DNA from: Mariprofundus sp. NF
Lineage (GTDB): Bacteria > Pseudomonadota > Zetaproteobacteria > Mariprofundales > Mariprofundaceae
NCBI RefSeq assembly: GCF_013387455.1
Contig: NZ_VWNC01000008.1
Location: forward strand, 1-64,000
Reading direction: 5' to 3'
DNA length: 64,000 nt
Below, piece after piece: positions 1 through 9,746 of this stretch (position 1 is the stretch's first letter; every line of letters starts with the position of its first letter). Below the pieces are notes generated by a model. The model was not told the DNA's origin and did not search any database. It saw nothing but the letters and a program-made list of their open reading frames with translations. The position numbers and the translations under genes are program-made.

Positions 1-1
1 G

Positions 2-124
2 AACAGCCGCCTCAAGGAACTCGTGCATCGGCATAGAGGACTTACACAAAAACGAAAACAGGTTTTAGTGGCGGAACATTTGGCACAAAAAAGGAGGAAA
101 AAACCAACACGAAATGTCACTTAA
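2..124 (+). CDS. C-terminal end of an unidentified protein (partial)
   Basis: An open frame runs in from the left edge and stops with TAA at 122-124, giving 40 residues. The stretch is very basic (many Lys, Arg and His), with a tail that ends ...PTRNVT. No family can be recognised from so little. The frame is called because it is open from the edge and no competing gene lies here. It is followed by about 160 bases without a clear gene. Confidence 0.35.
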   Translation, partial: NSRLKELVHRHRGLTQKRKQVLVAEHLAQKRRKKPTRNVT

Positions 125-285
125 CTCCTTTTTATAGGAAAAAAAGTCCGCCATTCAGGTTTGCGGTGATTGCCAGCCCTGTATTTGTTGTGTGTAAACA
201 GTGGCACAAATTATGCGATAGATATGAGTATAGGAAGAAGCAGGGCAAATAAGTCCTGTTGAGATTCAGGCTAATCAGGAGGTGC

Positions 286-471
286 ATGATGGACGGCATC
301 CGGGCTAAAAAAATCGCAGATCGATTCTCAGGCAATCTGAACTTTATTGTACACTCATACTCTGGCGGACTTCTGGTTCGCTACCATCAACATACACACT
401 ACTTTGTGCGCGAGTCCTGTTTCTGGTCGTATGTCTACAGAGCAGCAGGGCTGCCAATTGGCCACGGCTGA
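286..471 (+). CDS. Small hypothetical protein, about 61 residues
   Basis: A short frame begins at tandem ATG codons (286 and 289). A very good ribosome binding site, AGGAGG (278-283), lies upstream, and the frame stops at 471, only 6 bases before the end of the convergent histidine kinase. The product has no clear signal peptide or membrane span and carries several aromatic residues and His. I do not recognise the family. The strong ribosome binding site is the main reason to list it; it could still be chance. Confidence 0.3.
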   Translation: MMDGIRAKKIADRFSGNLNFIVHSYSGGLLVRYHQHTHYFVRESCFWSYVYRAAGLPIGHG

Positions 472-477
472 ATCTTC

Positions 478-1836
478 TCAATGATCCAAACAGGGCAGGG
501 TAATCGTTACGAGAAGCCCACCCTCTCTATGATTAGCTGCTCTGATATTGCCACCGTGCAGCTCAACCGCATGTTTGGCAATGGCCAGCCCCAGTCCGTG
601 GCCTGTGCCTCCGGCATGACGCTCACGCGCCTCTGAGCCACGTACAAACGGCTCAAACAGCCTGCTCAGCAGTAGATCATCCGCACCATCACCAAAATCG
701 CGAATCTCAATCTTTATCAGGCCTTCAGATCTTTTTAGAGCGACCTCAACACAACTTTCGGCAGGTGTATGTCTGATCGCATTGCGAATCACATTATCCA
801 GCGCACGTGTCATCCATAAGCGGTCGCCCGAGATCTGGCAGGTCACTTTCTCTGTTAGAGATATGGATTTGTTATGCGCCTGAGCTTCGAATGCCGCATC
901 GGCAATGATCTCATCTATGATCTTATCCAGATGCAGTGGTTGCTGTTGTATTTCAACCGCGCCCTGTTCGATGCGGGCCAGCGTTAATACTTCGCCAATC
1001 AGTTCATTGAGCAGGTTGGCCTCTTTCTCAATGCGGTTAAGCTCCTCTTGTGCGCTGTCTCCGGCGGCATTTCTTGCCAGCTCGAGTCCCACCTGCAGTC
1101 GCGCCAGTGGTGAACGCAGTTCGTGGGAGATATCGCGTAGCAGCTGCTTGTGGCTGCCGAGCAGTGACTCAAGCTGCGAGGCCATTTTATCAATACTGCC
1201 TGCCAACGCACCCAACTCATCCCTACGTGAGGCCACGGATGGATCTGTTCGCGCATTTAACGAGCCTGCACCAAGCTGTTCGGTGGTTTGTTGAAGCGTG
1301 CGGATCGGCCGGGTGAACATGCGCGTAAGCAGCCAGCTGATGAGAATGATAGCGATCAGGGCAATAGTGATGCGCATGAGTACTGCCTGACGACTGCTCT
1401 GTCGCATGCTTTGCGGTGGCAGGCGCATGGCAGCCACCCAGAAGTAGTGTTGTGACTGGTAGGTCAGAGGTATAGCTACAGCCAGCCGGGGAGGATCAAT
1501 CAGGGTTATGCGTCTGTTCTGAGTTGTGACTTGATCAACAAGTCCACGCAACTCAGGTGGTAGCGGGCGCCTGTGTAGTGAATTTCCCTCGCTATCCAGC
1601 AGGCCACCATGCATACGCTGATCCCTCATAGCATGGCGATGCCACTGCCGGTAGGCATTCATGCCCCCCTCATGATAGAGACCGGCTGCTGTTTCACCGA
1701 GTGCCGCCATGGTTTGCAGCTGCTTTTCGATCTGCTGGTTTTCCGCAAGCCATTTCTGACTTAGCCAGCCGGAGATGGCAGCGGTTAAAATCAGTGTTGC
1801 CACCAGCAACAGGAATACCTTCCAGAACAGGCGCAT
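478..1836 (-). CDS. cpxA: CpxA-like envelope-stress sensor histidine kinase
   Basis: This is a 452-residue inner-membrane sensor kinase. Residues about 5-25 form the first membrane span and about 150-172 the second, enclosing a periplasmic domain of some 120 residues. A HAMP segment follows, then a HisKA dimerisation domain with the phospho-accepting His near residue 238 in DISHELRSPLARL. An HATPase domain follows, with N-box (NVIRNAIRH), G1 (DFGDGAD) and GHGLGLAIAKH. The start at 1836 has AGGAG eight bases upstream. The gene lies 10 bases downstream of the response regulator, so the two form one operon. The divergent Spy/CpxP-like gene and the CpxR-type box between them support a Cpx assignment over a generic RstB/BaeS-type kinase. 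Confidence 0.85.
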   Translation of the reverse strand: MRLFWKVFLLLVATLILTAAISGWLSQKWLAENQQIEKQLQTMAALGETAAGLYHEGGMNAYRQWHRHAMRDQRMHGGLLDSEGNSLHRRPLPPELRGLVDQVTTQNRRITLIDPPRLAVAIPLTYQSQHYFWVAAMRLPPQSMRQSSRQAVLMRITIALIAIILISWLLTRMFTRPIRTLQQTTEQLGAGSLNARTDPSVASRRDELGALAGSIDKMASQLESLLGSHKQLLRDISHELRSPLARLQVGLELARNAAGDSAQEELNRIEKEANLLNELIGEVLTLARIEQGAVEIQQQPLHLDKIIDEIIADAAFEAQAHNKSISLTEKVTCQISGDRLWMTRALDNVIRNAIRHTPAESCVEVALKRSEGLIKIEIRDFGDGADDLLLSRLFEPFVRGSEARERHAGGTGHGLGLAIAKHAVELHGGNIRAANHREGGLLVTITLPCLDH

Positions 1837-1846
1837 GCTCTAGCTC

Positions 1847-2533
1847 CTATTCAACGGGGACAAACAGCCAGCCGACACTACGTACGGTTTTGATGCGTGG
1901 TTCGTCATTGGCCAACGGTGTAAGTTTTTTACGCAGATGGCCGATATGAACATCGAGTGTGCGGTCGAATGGCCCATAATGTTTACTCAGGGCGATCTTG
2001 CTCAGATCCTGTTTTGAGACCACTTCACCAGCCTTCTCCATCAAGGCTACGAGGATATTGTACTCGGTGGCGGTCAGATCCAGTGCAACGCCGGACTCGG
2101 AAATAGTACGCGATTGTGGTTGCCATTCGATGTTACCAAAATGATGGGTTGAACTGCTCTTGGGTTCGGGTTGCTGCTCGGTTCTGCGCAGTATGGCCCG
2201 GATTCTGGCTGCAAGTTCACGCGGATTGCATGGCTTTGGCAGGTAGTCGTCTGCGCCGAGTTCCAGACCGATAATGCGATCCATCTCCTCGCCCCGGCCG
2301 GTGAGCATAATCACCGGCACGGTGCTGAAACCGCGCAACTCACGCAGCACATCCATGCCGTTTTTACCCGGCATCATGATATCGAGAATCAGAAGCTCAA
2401 AATCGTTTGCCCTGACCTGTTCAAGGCCGCTGTTGCCATCGTGGGCACAGGTGACTTCAAAGCCTTCACCGGCAAGGAAACGCTGCATCAGTTCGCACAA
2501 CTCAACATCGTCATCGATCATCAGAATAGCCAT
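1847..2533 (-). CDS. cpxR: CpxR-like OmpR-family response regulator
   Basis: The product is a 228-residue two-domain regulator. Residues 1-115 are a receiver domain with the acidic pocket (IDDD), phospho-acceptor Asp in LLILDIMMPG and Lys in ADDYLPKP. Residues about 130-225 are an OmpR/PhoB winged helix (TATEYNILVALM, HIGHLRKKL, IKTVRSVGWLF). The gene is first in a minus-strand operon with its kinase. The likely binding site (GTAAA-N6-GTAAA in minus-strand reading) lies about 41-56 bases upstream of its start, which suggests autoregulation. By family knowledge, CpxR answers to envelope misfolding and surface contact. Confidence 0.88.
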   Translation of the reverse strand: MAILMIDDDVELCELMQRFLAGEGFEVTCAHDGNSGLEQVRANDFELLILDIMMPGKNGMDVLRELRGFSTVPVIMLTGRGEEMDRIIGLELGADDYLPKPCNPRELAARIRAILRRTEQQPEPKSSSTHHFGNIEWQPQSRTISESGVALDLTATEYNILVALMEKAGEVVSKQDLSKIALSKHYGPFDRTLDVHIGHLRKKLTPLANDEPRIKTVRSVGWLFVPVE

Positions 2534-2573
2534 ATCGCCATATTGCCATAAAAAAGAGCATCGGGAAGCTGCT

Positions 2574-2589
2574 TTTACGATTCCTTTAC
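2574..2589 (-). promoter_or_regulatory. CpxR-box-like direct repeat
   Basis: Read on the minus strand, the sequence is GTAAA-GGAATC-GTAAA, two perfect copies of the CpxR half-site six bases apart. The published E. coli consensus is GTAAA-N(4-8)-GTAAA. The site lies between cpxR (41 bases away) and the divergent spy/cpxP-like gene (about 105 bases away), so it could serve both. Confidence 0.65.
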
Positions 2590-2694
2590 ATTGATTTGCA
2601 TGCTCTTTGCGTAAGCCCGACCCAACGTTGCATAGAAAGGTTCATAATTCGATCTGCGCCGGATAGCGCATAGTTTTAACGCAAGGAGTTGATT

Positions 2695-3204
2695 ATGAAC
2701 GAGCAGAAAGTATTGAAACAGGATAGTGGTCTGAAAACAGCACTGTTCTTTGTTGTTGCATCAGCGCTATTTATTACAGGTGCCAACATGGCCTACGCAT
2801 TCGGTGGCCCGGATGGCGAACGCAATATGGATCGGCGTGCTGAGAGAATGGCTGAGAAACTGAGTCTGACAGATGCTCAGCGTGATCAGTTCAAACAGAT
2901 TCATGAGCAGGGGCGCGGCGAAGGTCAGGCCATTCATGAAGCGATGCAGAAGAATCGTGATGCGCTGCATAAACTTGACCCATCAGCCAAAGATTACGCC
3001 CAAAAGGTGGCTACACTTGCCAATGAGAAAGCTGAACTGGTGAAACAGATGGTAGTACACCGCAGTGAAGTGCGTGCAGAGGTGCATGCCATGCTGACTC
3101 CTGAACAGCGTGAAAAAGCCACTCAGATGAAGATGGAGCGTAAGGGCAAAGGCAAGCGTTCCGGTGATGGTCCAAGGGGCAAAGGTGAGTGCCGTAATCG
3201 TTAA
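2695..3204 (+). CDS. Spy/CpxP-family periplasmic protein
   Basis: The product has 169 residues. Residues about 15-38 form an export signal (hydrophobic AALFFVVASALFITGANMAYA, ending in an AYA-type site). The mature part is highly charged and helical, with an LTDAQRDQFKQ segment and a later MLTPEQREKA segment. These are the paired LTxxQ motifs of the Spy/CpxP family. Family members are small periplasmic chaperones or stress sensors; CpxP dampens CpxA. The ATG at 2695 is preferred over an upstream TTG because AAGGAG (2683-2688) lies seven bases ahead. The C-terminus is rich in Lys, Arg and Gly. It is divergent from cpxRA and ends before a strong terminator. Confidence 0.8.
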   Translation: MNEQKVLKQDSGLKTALFFVVASALFITGANMAYAFGGPDGERNMDRRAERMAEKLSLTDAQRDQFKQIHEQGRGEGQAIHEAMQKNRDALHKLDPSAKDYAQKVATLANEKAELVKQMVVHRSEVRAEVHAMLTPEQREKATQMKMERKGKGKRSGDGPRGKGECRNR

Positions 3205-3242
3205 TTGACCGGTAAAAAAGTAAGGCTCAGGTCAGCAAAGAG

Positions 3243-3270
3243 ACGCCCTGCATTTGCAGGGCGTTTTTTT
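3243..3270 (+). terminator. Rho-independent terminator after the spy/cpxP-like gene
   Basis: A perfect 9-bp stem, ACGCCCTGC/GCAGGGCGT, with loop ATTT is followed by a run of Ts to 3270. It separates the stress gene from uup. Confidence 0.9.
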
Positions 3271-3295
3271 CTGCGTTCAGGGTTATGATGCGGCC

Positions 3296-5215
3296 ATGCC
3301 AATCATGACCCTTAACCATCTCGATAAAGCTTTCGGATCACAGGTGCTGCTCGATGATATCAGCCTGAGCATCGGACGCGGTGTGCGCACCGGTTTGATC
3401 GGTCGCAATGGAGAGGGTAAATCGACCCTGCTTAAGATTATGGCAGGTATCGTTGAACCTGATCACGGTGACGTGACGCTGCGTTCGGGTACTCGCGTGG
3501 CCTATCTGCCACAGGCTCCCCATTTCGATGCTGGCTTCACTGTCTTCCATGTTGTCGCCGAGGGGCTTGGCGATGTAGCCCGAACACTTGAGCAGTATCA
3601 TGAGACGCTAAAAATGCTTGAGAGCGACTGCTCCGATGCGCTGCTGCGCCGGGTGGACGAGTTGCAAGGTGAGCTGGAGCGAACCGGTGCATGGCAGTTG
3701 CATAGCCGTATTGAGACTGCGATTTCGAAACTGAAGCTGGAGCCTGACCGCGATGTCGGCGAACTCTCCGGCGGCTGGTTGCGCCGCGTGGCACTGGCCA
3801 GAGCTGTGGTCTCAGAGCCGGATGTACTGCTGCTGGATGAGCCGACCAACCATCTTGATATCGCATCAATTGAGTGGCTGGAAGATTTTGTCGCCACCTT
3901 TCCAGGCTCGGTTCTGTTTATTACCCATGATCGCTATTTCCTCGATGCTGTAGCTGAAGAGATTATTGAGCTTGATCGCGGTCACCTGACCCATTTCCCC
4001 TGCTCGTATGCCGAATATCTGGAGAAAAAGTCGGAACTGCTGTCGCAGGAGGAGAGTAACCACCGTAAGTTCGACAAGCTGTTGGCTGGTGAAGAGCGCT
4101 GGATCAGGCAGGGAATTCCGGCTCGCAGAACAAGAAATGAGGGGCGGGCACGGGCGCTTGAGGATTTGAGAAAGCAGCGGGCGAGCCGGCGCATGCGCGG
4201 CGGTGATGTTGATCTGCGCGTATCCTCCGGCATTAAACCCGGCAAGATGTTGATGGAGGCGGTTGAGGTATCACACAGCTTTGGTGATATCTGCATCTGT
4301 GAAAAATTCAGCCATAAAATCATGGCAGGCGATCGTGTTGGTCTGATCGGCCCCAACGGTATCGGTAAAACCACGCTGCTCAAGATTATGCTCGGCGAGT
4401 TGAATGCCGACACAGGCAAGGTGCGTCATGGCGTCCGTCTGGCTCCCGCATTCCTGACCCAGATGCGCGAGTTGAATCCTGAAACAAAGATTAAGGATGT
4501 GCTGTTGCCGCTGGGTGGCAACTATGTGCATATTGGTGGTCATGAACCACGTCATATTGTCAGCTATATGCAGGATTTCCTGTTTGATAAAGAGCGGTTG
4601 AATTCGCGCGTGGCCGCACTATCCGGTGGTGAGCGGGGCCGTTTGATGCTGGCCAAACTACTGCTGGAGCCGGCCAACCTGCTGGTGCTGGATGAGCCGA
4701 CCAATGATCTTGATATCGGTACACTGAGTGTGTTGGAGCAGGCACTGGCGCGTTATGATGGCACAGTGATTCTGGTTTCCCATGATCGTGCTTTTATGGA
4801 TCGGGTTGCTTCACGTGTTTTAGCCTTTGAAGGTGATGGTGTGATTATCCCGATTGAGGGCGGTTACTCCGACTATCAGGCCTGGAAAACTCGACAGCTT
4901 GAGAATGTCCAGCAGCAGGCTGAAGAAGAGAGGAGCAGGGTGCAGCTGCAGGCGACACCGAAAGCAGTAAAAAAACTGACCAAGCTCTCGTATAAGGAGC
5001 AGCGTGAACTTGATGGCTTGCCGCTTGAGATTGAAGCTATGGAAGATGAAAAGGGTCAGATCGAAGTCCGTTTCTGTGAGCCTGACTATTTCAGTAGTGA
5101 TGCCGAAGGGTTTCAAAAAGATCAGAAACGGCTGCATGAACTGGATTGTGCACTTAAAGCTGCTTATGCGCTCTGGGAAGAGCTTGAAGCCAGACAGGAG
5201 GAGCTGGCCGGTTAG
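3296..5215 (+). CDS. uup: ABC-F family ATPase Uup
   Basis: The product is a 639-residue soluble protein with two ABC ATPase domains and no membrane span. Domain 1 has Walker A GRNGEGKST, signature LSGGWLRRV and Walker B LLLDEPTNHLD. Domain 2 has GPNGIGKTT, LSGGERGRL and LVLDEPTNDLD. The C-terminal 90 residues form a charged coiled coil containing KLSYKEQRELDGLP, typical of Uup and distinguishing it from EttA or YheS. ABC-F proteins act at the ribosome, and Uup has been linked to ribosome function and transposon precise excision. The start at 3296 is chosen because an earlier in-frame ATG sits inside the preceding terminator; ATG 3305 is an alternative. It converges on the next gene with 12 bases between. 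Confidence 0.88.
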   Translation: MPIMTLNHLDKAFGSQVLLDDISLSIGRGVRTGLIGRNGEGKSTLLKIMAGIVEPDHGDVTLRSGTRVAYLPQAPHFDAGFTVFHVVAEGLGDVARTLEQYHETLKMLESDCSDALLRRVDELQGELERTGAWQLHSRIETAISKLKLEPDRDVGELSGGWLRRVALARAVVSEPDVLLLDEPTNHLDIASIEWLEDFVATFPGSVLFITHDRYFLDAVAEEIIELDRGHLTHFPCSYAEYLEKKSELLSQEESNHRKFDKLLAGEERWIRQGIPARRTRNEGRARALEDLRKQRASRRMRGGDVDLRVSSGIKPGKMLMEAVEVSHSFGDICICEKFSHKIMAGDRVGLIGPNGIGKTTLLKIMLGELNADTGKVRHGVRLAPAFLTQMRELNPETKIKDVLLPLGGNYVHIGGHEPRHIVSYMQDFLFDKERLNSRVAALSGGERGRLMLAKLLLEPANLLVLDEPTNDLDIGTLSVLEQALARYDGTVILVSHDRAFMDRVASRVLAFEGDGVIIPIEGGYSDYQAWKTRQLENVQQQAEEERSRVQLQATPKAVKKLTKLSYKEQRELDGLPLEIEAMEDEKGQIEVRFCEPDYFSSDAEGFQKDQKRLHELDCALKAAYALWEELEARQEELAG

Positions 5216-5227
5216 GTTGATTCCGCT

Positions 5228-7999
5228 CTAATCCAGAAGTAGCCGAATGGTTCGACTTAACTCTGAGATCTGGAATGGCTTGGAGAGAACCGGAATCTCT
5301 TCGATGCCCTTTAGAGCCTGCAGTGAGTCAGCTCTGTCGTAGCCGGTGGCAAAGACAATGTTTGCCTTCGGATCATGCTCCAGAATAATGCGTGCCGCTT
5401 CCGGCCCTCCCATCTCGGGCATGACCACATCCATAAGAACAAGATCGGTAGAGCTTGAATGGTAGAGCTCTACTGCCTGCCTGCCATTTTCCGCTACTAT
5501 GGTTTTGTAGCCAAGGCTTTCCAGGGTTTCAGCAGTGGTGGAGCGAAGGGTGTCATCATCATCCACCACGAGAATGCGTTCACCCCGGCCCTCCGATGCA
5601 TCTGTTAAGGTTTCACTCTCAGCATTGATCTGTTTCTCTGCTACAAGCGGAATATAGATGTGAAATGCGGTTCCGATGCCGAGTTCACTCTCCACCTCGA
5701 TGAATCCATCATGTGATTTGACAATGGTAATCGACATAGAGAGGCCCAGGCCAGTCCCTTTACCGACCTCTTTCGTTGTGAAGAAGGGGTCAAATATGCG
5801 CTCAAGATGCTCCTTTTCGATACCGTGGCCGTTATCAGAGATCATCATGTGTGCATACTCTCCGACCCTGGCATCCCTGTGTTTTACGCAGAAGTTTTGA
5901 TCGGCATGGATCTGTTCAACATGCAGGATAATGGCGGGTGCTTTCGTCTGTTTCAGTGCATCCACAGCATTGCCGAAGAGATTAAGGATCATCTGCTGAA
6001 GCTGGGTCGGATTACTCCTGATCATTAAATCATGCCCGGTGATTTCTTTGTTGATCTGGATGTTTTCAGGGATAACGATCTGGTGCAGCCTGAATGCCTC
6101 TTTGATGAAGGCGGAAAATGAGATTTGATGCATCTCCACCTCTTCGTTGCGGGCAAAGATCAGCATCTGTTTGATCATCTCTGCTGCCTGGAAACTTACC
6201 TTCTCAACCCGCTCAATCTTCTCAGTTAATTCGGGCATGCCCTTCATCTTTCTTTTGACCATAAACAGGTTGCCGACCATGCCAGCCAGCATGTTGTTGA
6301 AATCGTGGGCGATGCCACCGACCAGCGTACCAAGTGCTTCCATCTTCTGCGCCTGACGGAACTGCGCCTCCAGAGTTTTATGTTCGCTCAGGTCTTCATG
6401 AATACCGACATAGTGGGTGATCTCACCGCTGCTGTTTCGAATCGGAGAGATGGTCAGCATGGCGGGATAGAAGGTGTCATCTTTACGTTTCTCGATAATC
6501 TCACCCTGCCAAACCTCGCCGGATTGAATGGTCGCCCACATTTTTTCGTAGAAGACCTTCTCCTGATTGCCGCTGTTGAGGATGGAGGGGTTCTGGCCAA
6601 TCGCCTCATCTTCACTGTAACCTGTATTGCTACAGAAAGCCTGATTGACGTACTCAATGACACCGTTGACGTCGGTAATGACCACAGCTTCACCAGCCTG
6701 ATCAATGGCTTTAAATATTTTATCAGCTTGAGATTCCAGCTGTTTGTTTTGAATAATGTTTGCAATGGCATCAGCCACTGCTGTCAGAAAAGTTGTCTCT
6801 TCCGAGTTTTTCACGTGATCAGGTTGAACATATAGATTAATCACGCCCAGAAGCCCGGCAGGGGAGAGGATGGGAACGCAGTAGTGACCATGATCTTCCA
6901 TGTCATCAGGGCGGGTGACATGATCAGCATCGATGTTACTTTTGAAAATCAACGTCTTACGTTCTGCCGCCAAACCACACAGGCAGCGGCCATACTCAAC
7001 AGAGGCGCAGAGTTGTTTCAGATCATCGCCGAGGTTTCTTTCTGCGACCATTTTCAGGCATGAGCTTTTTGAGTCCGCCAGGAAAATGCTGCCTTTTTTA
7101 TCCAGAGCCAGCCACTCAATGGCCAATAGAACATCGAGAACCTTTTGCAGGGTTTCAGAAAGTGTCATGTTTTCCAGCGCAAGGGATAAGATTTCAGAGA
7201 GAGACTTGTTGATATCAGCGCGCTGTTTCATGGCCCGTGTCGATTCTTCTGAAATGGTATAGGCCTCATCAAACAGTGCCATGATGATAATGCCACCTTG
7301 AATCAGGAAGGCGATGATGAGAATGAATATGGCCAGGATCAGAGGGTCAATAACCTCGGTAAAATGATGAGGTATTGCCAGTTCAACGAAGCGCATGCCT
7401 TCCATGGCAGTGTAGTGCATGGCTGATACGGCAATACCCATCACGATGGCTGCTGCTGTTTTGGTGGGCATCTGGCTGAATATGCGCGTATCACGCAGGC
7501 GATTGGCGATCAGCAGTGCAGCAGTGGAGGCGATGATGGCGATAGCGATGGCGAGAGCCACGATGGTTGAGTCGTGATGCATAGTCGCATTCATCCTCAG
7601 TGCTGCCATGCCAGTGTAGTGCATGCCAGCCACACTGAGCCCCATCATTGTGCCAATAAACAGTGTTTTAAGGGCAAATGTTTTCAGGTGACCACCTGAA
7701 CGGAGAGGGACGATGGCAATGGCACTGGCGATGATGGCAAGTAGTAGTGAGATTGCTGTAAGAGTGATGTCAAACTGAACAGGGATTGGCATCTGCAGCG
7801 CCAGAATGGCAATGAAATGCATGGTCCAGATACCGGTGCCCAAACTCAAGCCGAATGCTGCAACCCATGCCAGAGATCGTTGTCCGGAACTGGCAGAGTA
7901 GATACGGGGGACGGTAGAGAGGGCAACAAAGGAGGAGCCGATAGCTGCCATGACTGAGATGATTACGAGAAGCCAGTTGTACTCAGTAATTATCTCCAC
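5228..7999 (-). CDS. MHYT-GAF-PAS hybrid sensor histidine kinase
   Basis: The product has about 923 residues. The N-terminal 250 residues are a seven-helix MHYT membrane sensor with MHFIA, MHYTG and MHYTA motifs, a family proposed to bind copper and sense gases. A GAF domain follows (about 300-430), then a PAS/PAC pair ([18 protein letters not shown]), HisKA with [13 protein letters not shown], HATPase with GTGLGLSMS, and a C-terminal receiver ([21 protein letters not shown]). The start is placed at GTG 7999, which has AAGGAG five bases upstream; an earlier TTG at 8047 has no ribosome binding site. No partner regulator lies next to it. Signal and output are unknown. It is divergent from thiI. 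Confidence 0.85.
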   Translation of the reverse strand: MEIITEYNWLLVIISVMAAIGSSFVALSTVPRIYSASSGQRSLAWVAAFGLSLGTGIWTMHFIAILALQMPIPVQFDITLTAISLLLAIIASAIAIVPLRSGGHLKTFALKTLFIGTMMGLSVAGMHYTGMAALRMNATMHHDSTIVALAIAIAIIASTAALLIANRLRDTRIFSQMPTKTAAAIVMGIAVSAMHYTAMEGMRFVELAIPHHFTEVIDPLILAIFILIIAFLIQGGIIIMALFDEAYTISEESTRAMKQRADINKSLSEILSLALENMTLSETLQKVLDVLLAIEWLALDKKGSIFLADSKSSCLKMVAERNLGDDLKQLCASVEYGRCLCGLAAERKTLIFKSNIDADHVTRPDDMEDHGHYCVPILSPAGLLGVINLYVQPDHVKNSEETTFLTAVADAIANIIQNKQLESQADKIFKAIDQAGEAVVITDVNGVIEYVNQAFCSNTGYSEDEAIGQNPSILNSGNQEKVFYEKMWATIQSGEVWQGEIIEKRKDDTFYPAMLTISPIRNSSGEITHYVGIHEDLSEHKTLEAQFRQAQKMEALGTLVGGIAHDFNNMLAGMVGNLFMVKRKMKGMPELTEKIERVEKVSFQAAEMIKQMLIFARNEEVEMHQISFSAFIKEAFRLHQIVIPENIQINKEITGHDLMIRSNPTQLQQMILNLFGNAVDALKQTKAPAIILHVEQIHADQNFCVKHRDARVGEYAHMMISDNGHGIEKEHLERIFDPFFTTKEVGKGTGLGLSMSITIVKSHDGFIEVESELGIGTAFHIYIPLVAEKQINAESETLTDASEGRGERILVVDDDDTLRSTTAETLESLGYKTIVAENGRQAVELYHSSSTDLVLMDVVMPEMGGPEAARIILEHDPKANIVFATGYDRADSLQALKGIEEIPVLSKPFQISELSRTIRLLLD

Positions 8000-8077
8000 A
8001 CTCACTCCTTGAATATGATTTAGGCGTATCTTATCAAATCGCTGCAACTTCGGGAATCTATGGGTAGGCTTGCGGGC

Positions 8078-9268
8078 ATGCCAAAATTACTATTTCATCT
8101 CGGAGAACTATCTCTCAAAGGCAAGAATCGTGCCGTTTTCGAGCGCCGCATGGCGAAGAATATCAAACGTGTTATTCAGCCGGTGATCAAACCCGGTGGT
8201 ATCCACCGTGAGCATGGACGCATGACAGCCGATGTCGAAGCGGTTTCTGATGAGCTGATCAACCTGCTCGCGCTCATTCCAGGCATTCGAAACTTCTCGG
8301 TGGCCGAATCGTGTGATCTCGATCTTGCTGCGATGCAGGAGGCTGCCAAAGCGGCGGTGCTTGCCAATTTCGGCCCTGATGTGGAGGGAAGACGCTTCCG
8401 TGTCACCGCCAAACGCAGCGATAAACGTTTTCCTATTAAAACGCCGGAGCTGAATTTCGAGATCGGCGGTTTTTTGAAGAACCAGCTGAATCTGGCAGTA
8501 AATCTTGATAACCCTGAGATCGACGTGCGTGTTGAGATCGGGTTGAAAGAGGCCTATATCTATACCCGTAAGATTGCCGGTATTGGTGGCCTGCCAGTCG
8601 GTTCCTCCGGGCGTGGTGTGGTGCTCTTCTCCGGCGGCATCGATTCACCTGTTGCGGCTTATACGATGATCAAACGCGGTATGGAGGTGGTGCTTGTTCA
8701 CCTCTATAACAGCACCATCAATCGCGATTTTATCAAAATCAGGGATCTGGCACGGCAACTCTCAATCTATCAGGGCAGGGTAAAACTCTACCTGATCGAT
8801 CTTGAAGAGTTTCAGCGCCATGCCATTGCCAATGTGCCGGCTGACTATCGCATGATTATCTATAAACGTCAGATGATCCGCTCTGCGGCCAAAATCGCTC
8901 ATCAGGAGAGGGCACAGGCTCTGGTGACCGGCGATTCGCTGGGTCAGGTTGCCAGTCAGACGCTGGCCAATATTCACGCCATCTATGATGCCTCTGATCT
9001 GCCGCTGCTGCCGCCGCTTATCGGCTCGGATAAGGAGGAGATTATTGCGCTGGCTCGCCGCATCGGCACCTATGATATCTCCATCGAAGAGTATTGTGAT
9101 ATCTGTTCATTCCTGATTGCCAAACATCCGCAAACGCATGGTCGTCGTGATCGCGTGGCTGAGCTTGAGAGCCTGCTACCGTTGGAAGGGTTAGAGTACC
9201 CAACCCGCACAATCTGGTTTGATGGCGGCCATGAGCAGGTTGACGACAAGGCTTCTAACCCTGCATGA
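8078..9268 (+). CDS. thiI: tRNA 4-thiouridine synthase ThiI (short form)
   Basis: The product is about 396 residues from ATG 8078, or 402 from ATG 8060; the later start fits the family N-terminus. Residues about 1-165 hold the ferredoxin-like and THUMP RNA-binding domains. An adenylating PP-loop domain follows with [13 protein letters not shown]. The CDICSF segment carries the Cys that corresponds to the catalytic-domain Cys of E. coli ThiI. The protein ends before any rhodanese domain, so it is the short type found in Bacillus, needing a separate sulfur donor. It makes s4U8 in tRNA and may feed thiazole synthesis. It overlaps the next gene by 4 bases. Confidence 0.9.
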   Translation: MPKLLFHLGELSLKGKNRAVFERRMAKNIKRVIQPVIKPGGIHREHGRMTADVEAVSDELINLLALIPGIRNFSVAESCDLDLAAMQEAAKAAVLANFGPDVEGRRFRVTAKRSDKRFPIKTPELNFEIGGFLKNQLNLAVNLDNPEIDVRVEIGLKEAYIYTRKIAGIGGLPVGSSGRGVVLFSGGIDSPVAAYTMIKRGMEVVLVHLYNSTINRDFIKIRDLARQLSIYQGRVKLYLIDLEEFQRHAIANVPADYRMIIYKRQMIRSAAKIAHQERAQALVTGDSLGQVASQTLANIHAIYDASDLPLLPPLIGSDKEEIIALARRIGTYDISIEEYCDICSFLIAKHPQTHGRRDRVAELESLLPLEGLEYPTRTIWFDGGHEQVDDKASNPA

Positions 9269-9549
9269 GTGAAAAGATGAGTCGGCTCAAACGCACTGTT
9301 GGGCTGTTTCTCTTCTGGGCCTCATGGCTGTTATGGGGCTTAATGCTGCTTATCCCCTTTCTGCTGGATGCCGATGCTACTACAATCACAGTGACGGCTA
9401 CCGCGCTTCTGGTTGCTGCCGAGGTTAGCTTTGCCGTCAGTCTGTTACTGTTGGGGCGCCCGTTTTATCGTGTTTTTAAGGATAAGGTGAAAACCCTATG
9501 GGGCAGAATCAGGGGCCGGGAGAAGGCTGAAGTGGAATCCCTTGATTAG
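9265..9549 (+). CDS. Small two-span membrane protein
   Basis: The product is a 94-residue protein starting at an ATGA overlap with the thiI stop, so it is probably translationally coupled. Two hydrophobic segments (about 12-32 and 40-64) enclose a short acidic loop (DADATT), and the C-terminal tail is basic then acidic. It resembles the small proteins annotated as transporter-suffix-domain proteins, but I cannot confirm that from memory alone. Function unknown. Confidence 0.7.
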   Translation: MSEKMSRLKRTVGLFLFWASWLLWGLMLLIPFLLDADATTITVTATALLVAAEVSFAVSLLLLGRPFYRVFKDKVKTLWGRIRGREKAEVESLD

Positions 9550-9557
9550 GGTCTAAT

Positions 9558-9746
9558 CTATTTGCTCTTTTTTTGATCCTCAGAAGGAGCCGGATTCTCT
9601 CTCACTCTGCGTGAGATGTTCTTCTCACTGCTGCTGAATTTAAAACGCCCGGAGAGGGTGCACCCCTTCATGCCGGGATCACACTTTTTACCCGCCACGC
9701 GTTGACACTCACCTTCAACCTCGTGCGGGCAGCCCCAACCACTCAT
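9558..9746 (-). CDS. Small four-cysteine protein, possible metal binder
   Basis: The product has 62 residues. It has four Cys in the first 30 positions within GCPHEVEGECQRV and KCDPGMKGCTLSGRF, spaced C-x7-C-x7-C-x6-C, followed by a charged, probably disordered tail. The Cys spacing and Gly-Arg-Phe ending look like a conserved small zinc- or Fe-S-binding protein; the metal is inference. It overlaps the upstream membrane gene by 4 bases (ATGA), so it is the third gene of an operon with a creatininase-family enzyme. It runs convergently towards the thiI pair. Confidence 0.65.
   Translation of the reverse strand: MSGWGCPHEVEGECQRVAGKKCDPGMKGCTLSGRFKFSSSEKNISRRVRENPAPSEDQKKSK

Noticed and set aside
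3254-3295. An upstream extension of Uup starting at 3254
   Set aside because: The codon sits inside the terminator hairpin, and the extra residues are not part of the ABC-F fold.
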